Assembly (NCBI GenBank): GCA_034336665.1
Contig: CM067584.1
Span: 5,077,199 to 5,141,198 of the forward strand
Direction: 5' to 3'
DNA: 64,000 bases
From: Luscinia megarhynchos
Lineage: Eukaryota; Chordata; Aves; Passeriformes; Turdidae
A model generated the notes under the pieces. The model did not search any database. It was given only the letters and a program-made list of their open reading frames with translations, and was not told where the DNA came from. Of the stretch, positions 62,810-64,000 are shown in pieces; positions within the stretch are counted from its first letter, which is position 1; the number at the start of each line of letters is the position of its first letter. A program made the position numbers and the translations under genes.

Positions 62810-62841
62810 ATGAGCAAAGCGCACCCGCCCGAGCTGAAAAA
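62810..62841 (+). CDS. SNRPG: SNRPG exon 1
   Basis: 32 bp: MSKAHPPELKK with the last lysine codon split (AA|G), donor GTGGGT. Identical to the human N-terminus. An in-frame GTG at 62801 precedes the ATG, but the ATG at 62810 gives the conserved start. Confidence 0.97.
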
Positions 62842-63081
62842 GTGGGTCTGGGGGCGCCGGGGCCGGGCCGGGGCTGGGCCGGGGGGCGAGGGGAGCCGGC
62901 GGCGGTGCGGAGGGAAGCGGGCCCGGCACGGCGCGGTCGCCGCTTCCCGGTGTCCCGGCGTGCACCGCGGGCCCGGTGTCATGGCGGCGTTCGCCCCGGT
63001 GTCATGAGGGGATCATGGAGGGGTGGGGGGGTCTCTTGCCCCGTCCCCACCCGGTGCTGAGCCGGTGCCCTCTCGTTACAG

Positions 63082-63104
63082 GTTCATGGACAAGAAGCTG
63101 TCGT
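63082..63104 (+). CDS. SNRPG: SNRPG exon 2 (23-bp micro-exon)
   Basis: Acceptor CTCTCGTTACAG, donor GTGAGT. Completes K and encodes FMDKKLS plus one base of leucine, identical to human. At 23 bp it is one of the smallest vertebrate coding exons. Confidence 0.97.

Positions 63105-64000
<896 letters not shown>

Overview
The window is nuclear DNA of a bird, probably a songbird. It holds many truncated copies of CR1-type LINEs, GC-rich islands, very short exons in repeat-filled introns, and a gene order (TGFA, then FAM136A, then SNRPG, all on the + strand) that matches human 2p13.3. The GC content and minisatellite density suggest a microchromosome; the species cannot be read from the sequence.

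Layout. 1-16.4 kb is mostly single-copy intergenic DNA upstream of TGFA, with about ten CR1 3'-end fragments, one complete solo LTR nested in a CR1, and pure GGGAA and GGAAA/AAAAT microsatellites. 16.5-32.5 kb is an almost unbroken series of unrelated minisatellites (units of about 18-150 bp) separated by short GC-rich islands, three of which carry AP-1 or CRE motifs. I found no convincing exon left of 32.7 kb. 32.7-53.2 kb is TGFA (EGF-family growth factor precursor): exons 1, 2, 3, 5 and 6 are clear, but the exon for the end of the EGF domain and the transmembrane helix (exon 4) is not present as an intact copy. 55.7-60.5 kb is FAM136A (three exons, 138 aa, with one extra base in exon 1). 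62.8 kb to the right edge is SNRPG (Sm protein G), exons 1-3, running off the window.

Main observation. Several intronic minisatellites in these genes are built from, or carry, the sequence of the neighbouring splice site. TGFA intron 3 holds dozens of copies of a 46-60 bp unit that looks like the missing exon 4 acceptor plus its first codons. TGFA intron 5 begins with a second copy of the exon 5 end and then repeats a CAG|GTGAGG donor. FAM136A intron 1 carries three extra exon 2 acceptors, intron 2 carries eight extra exon 3 acceptors, and SNRPG intron 3 repeats its own donor. The result is arrays of decoy splice sites next to real exons. The FAM136A promoter is likewise an array of GC-box units. 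The many long reading frames in the window come from these repeats and are not genes.
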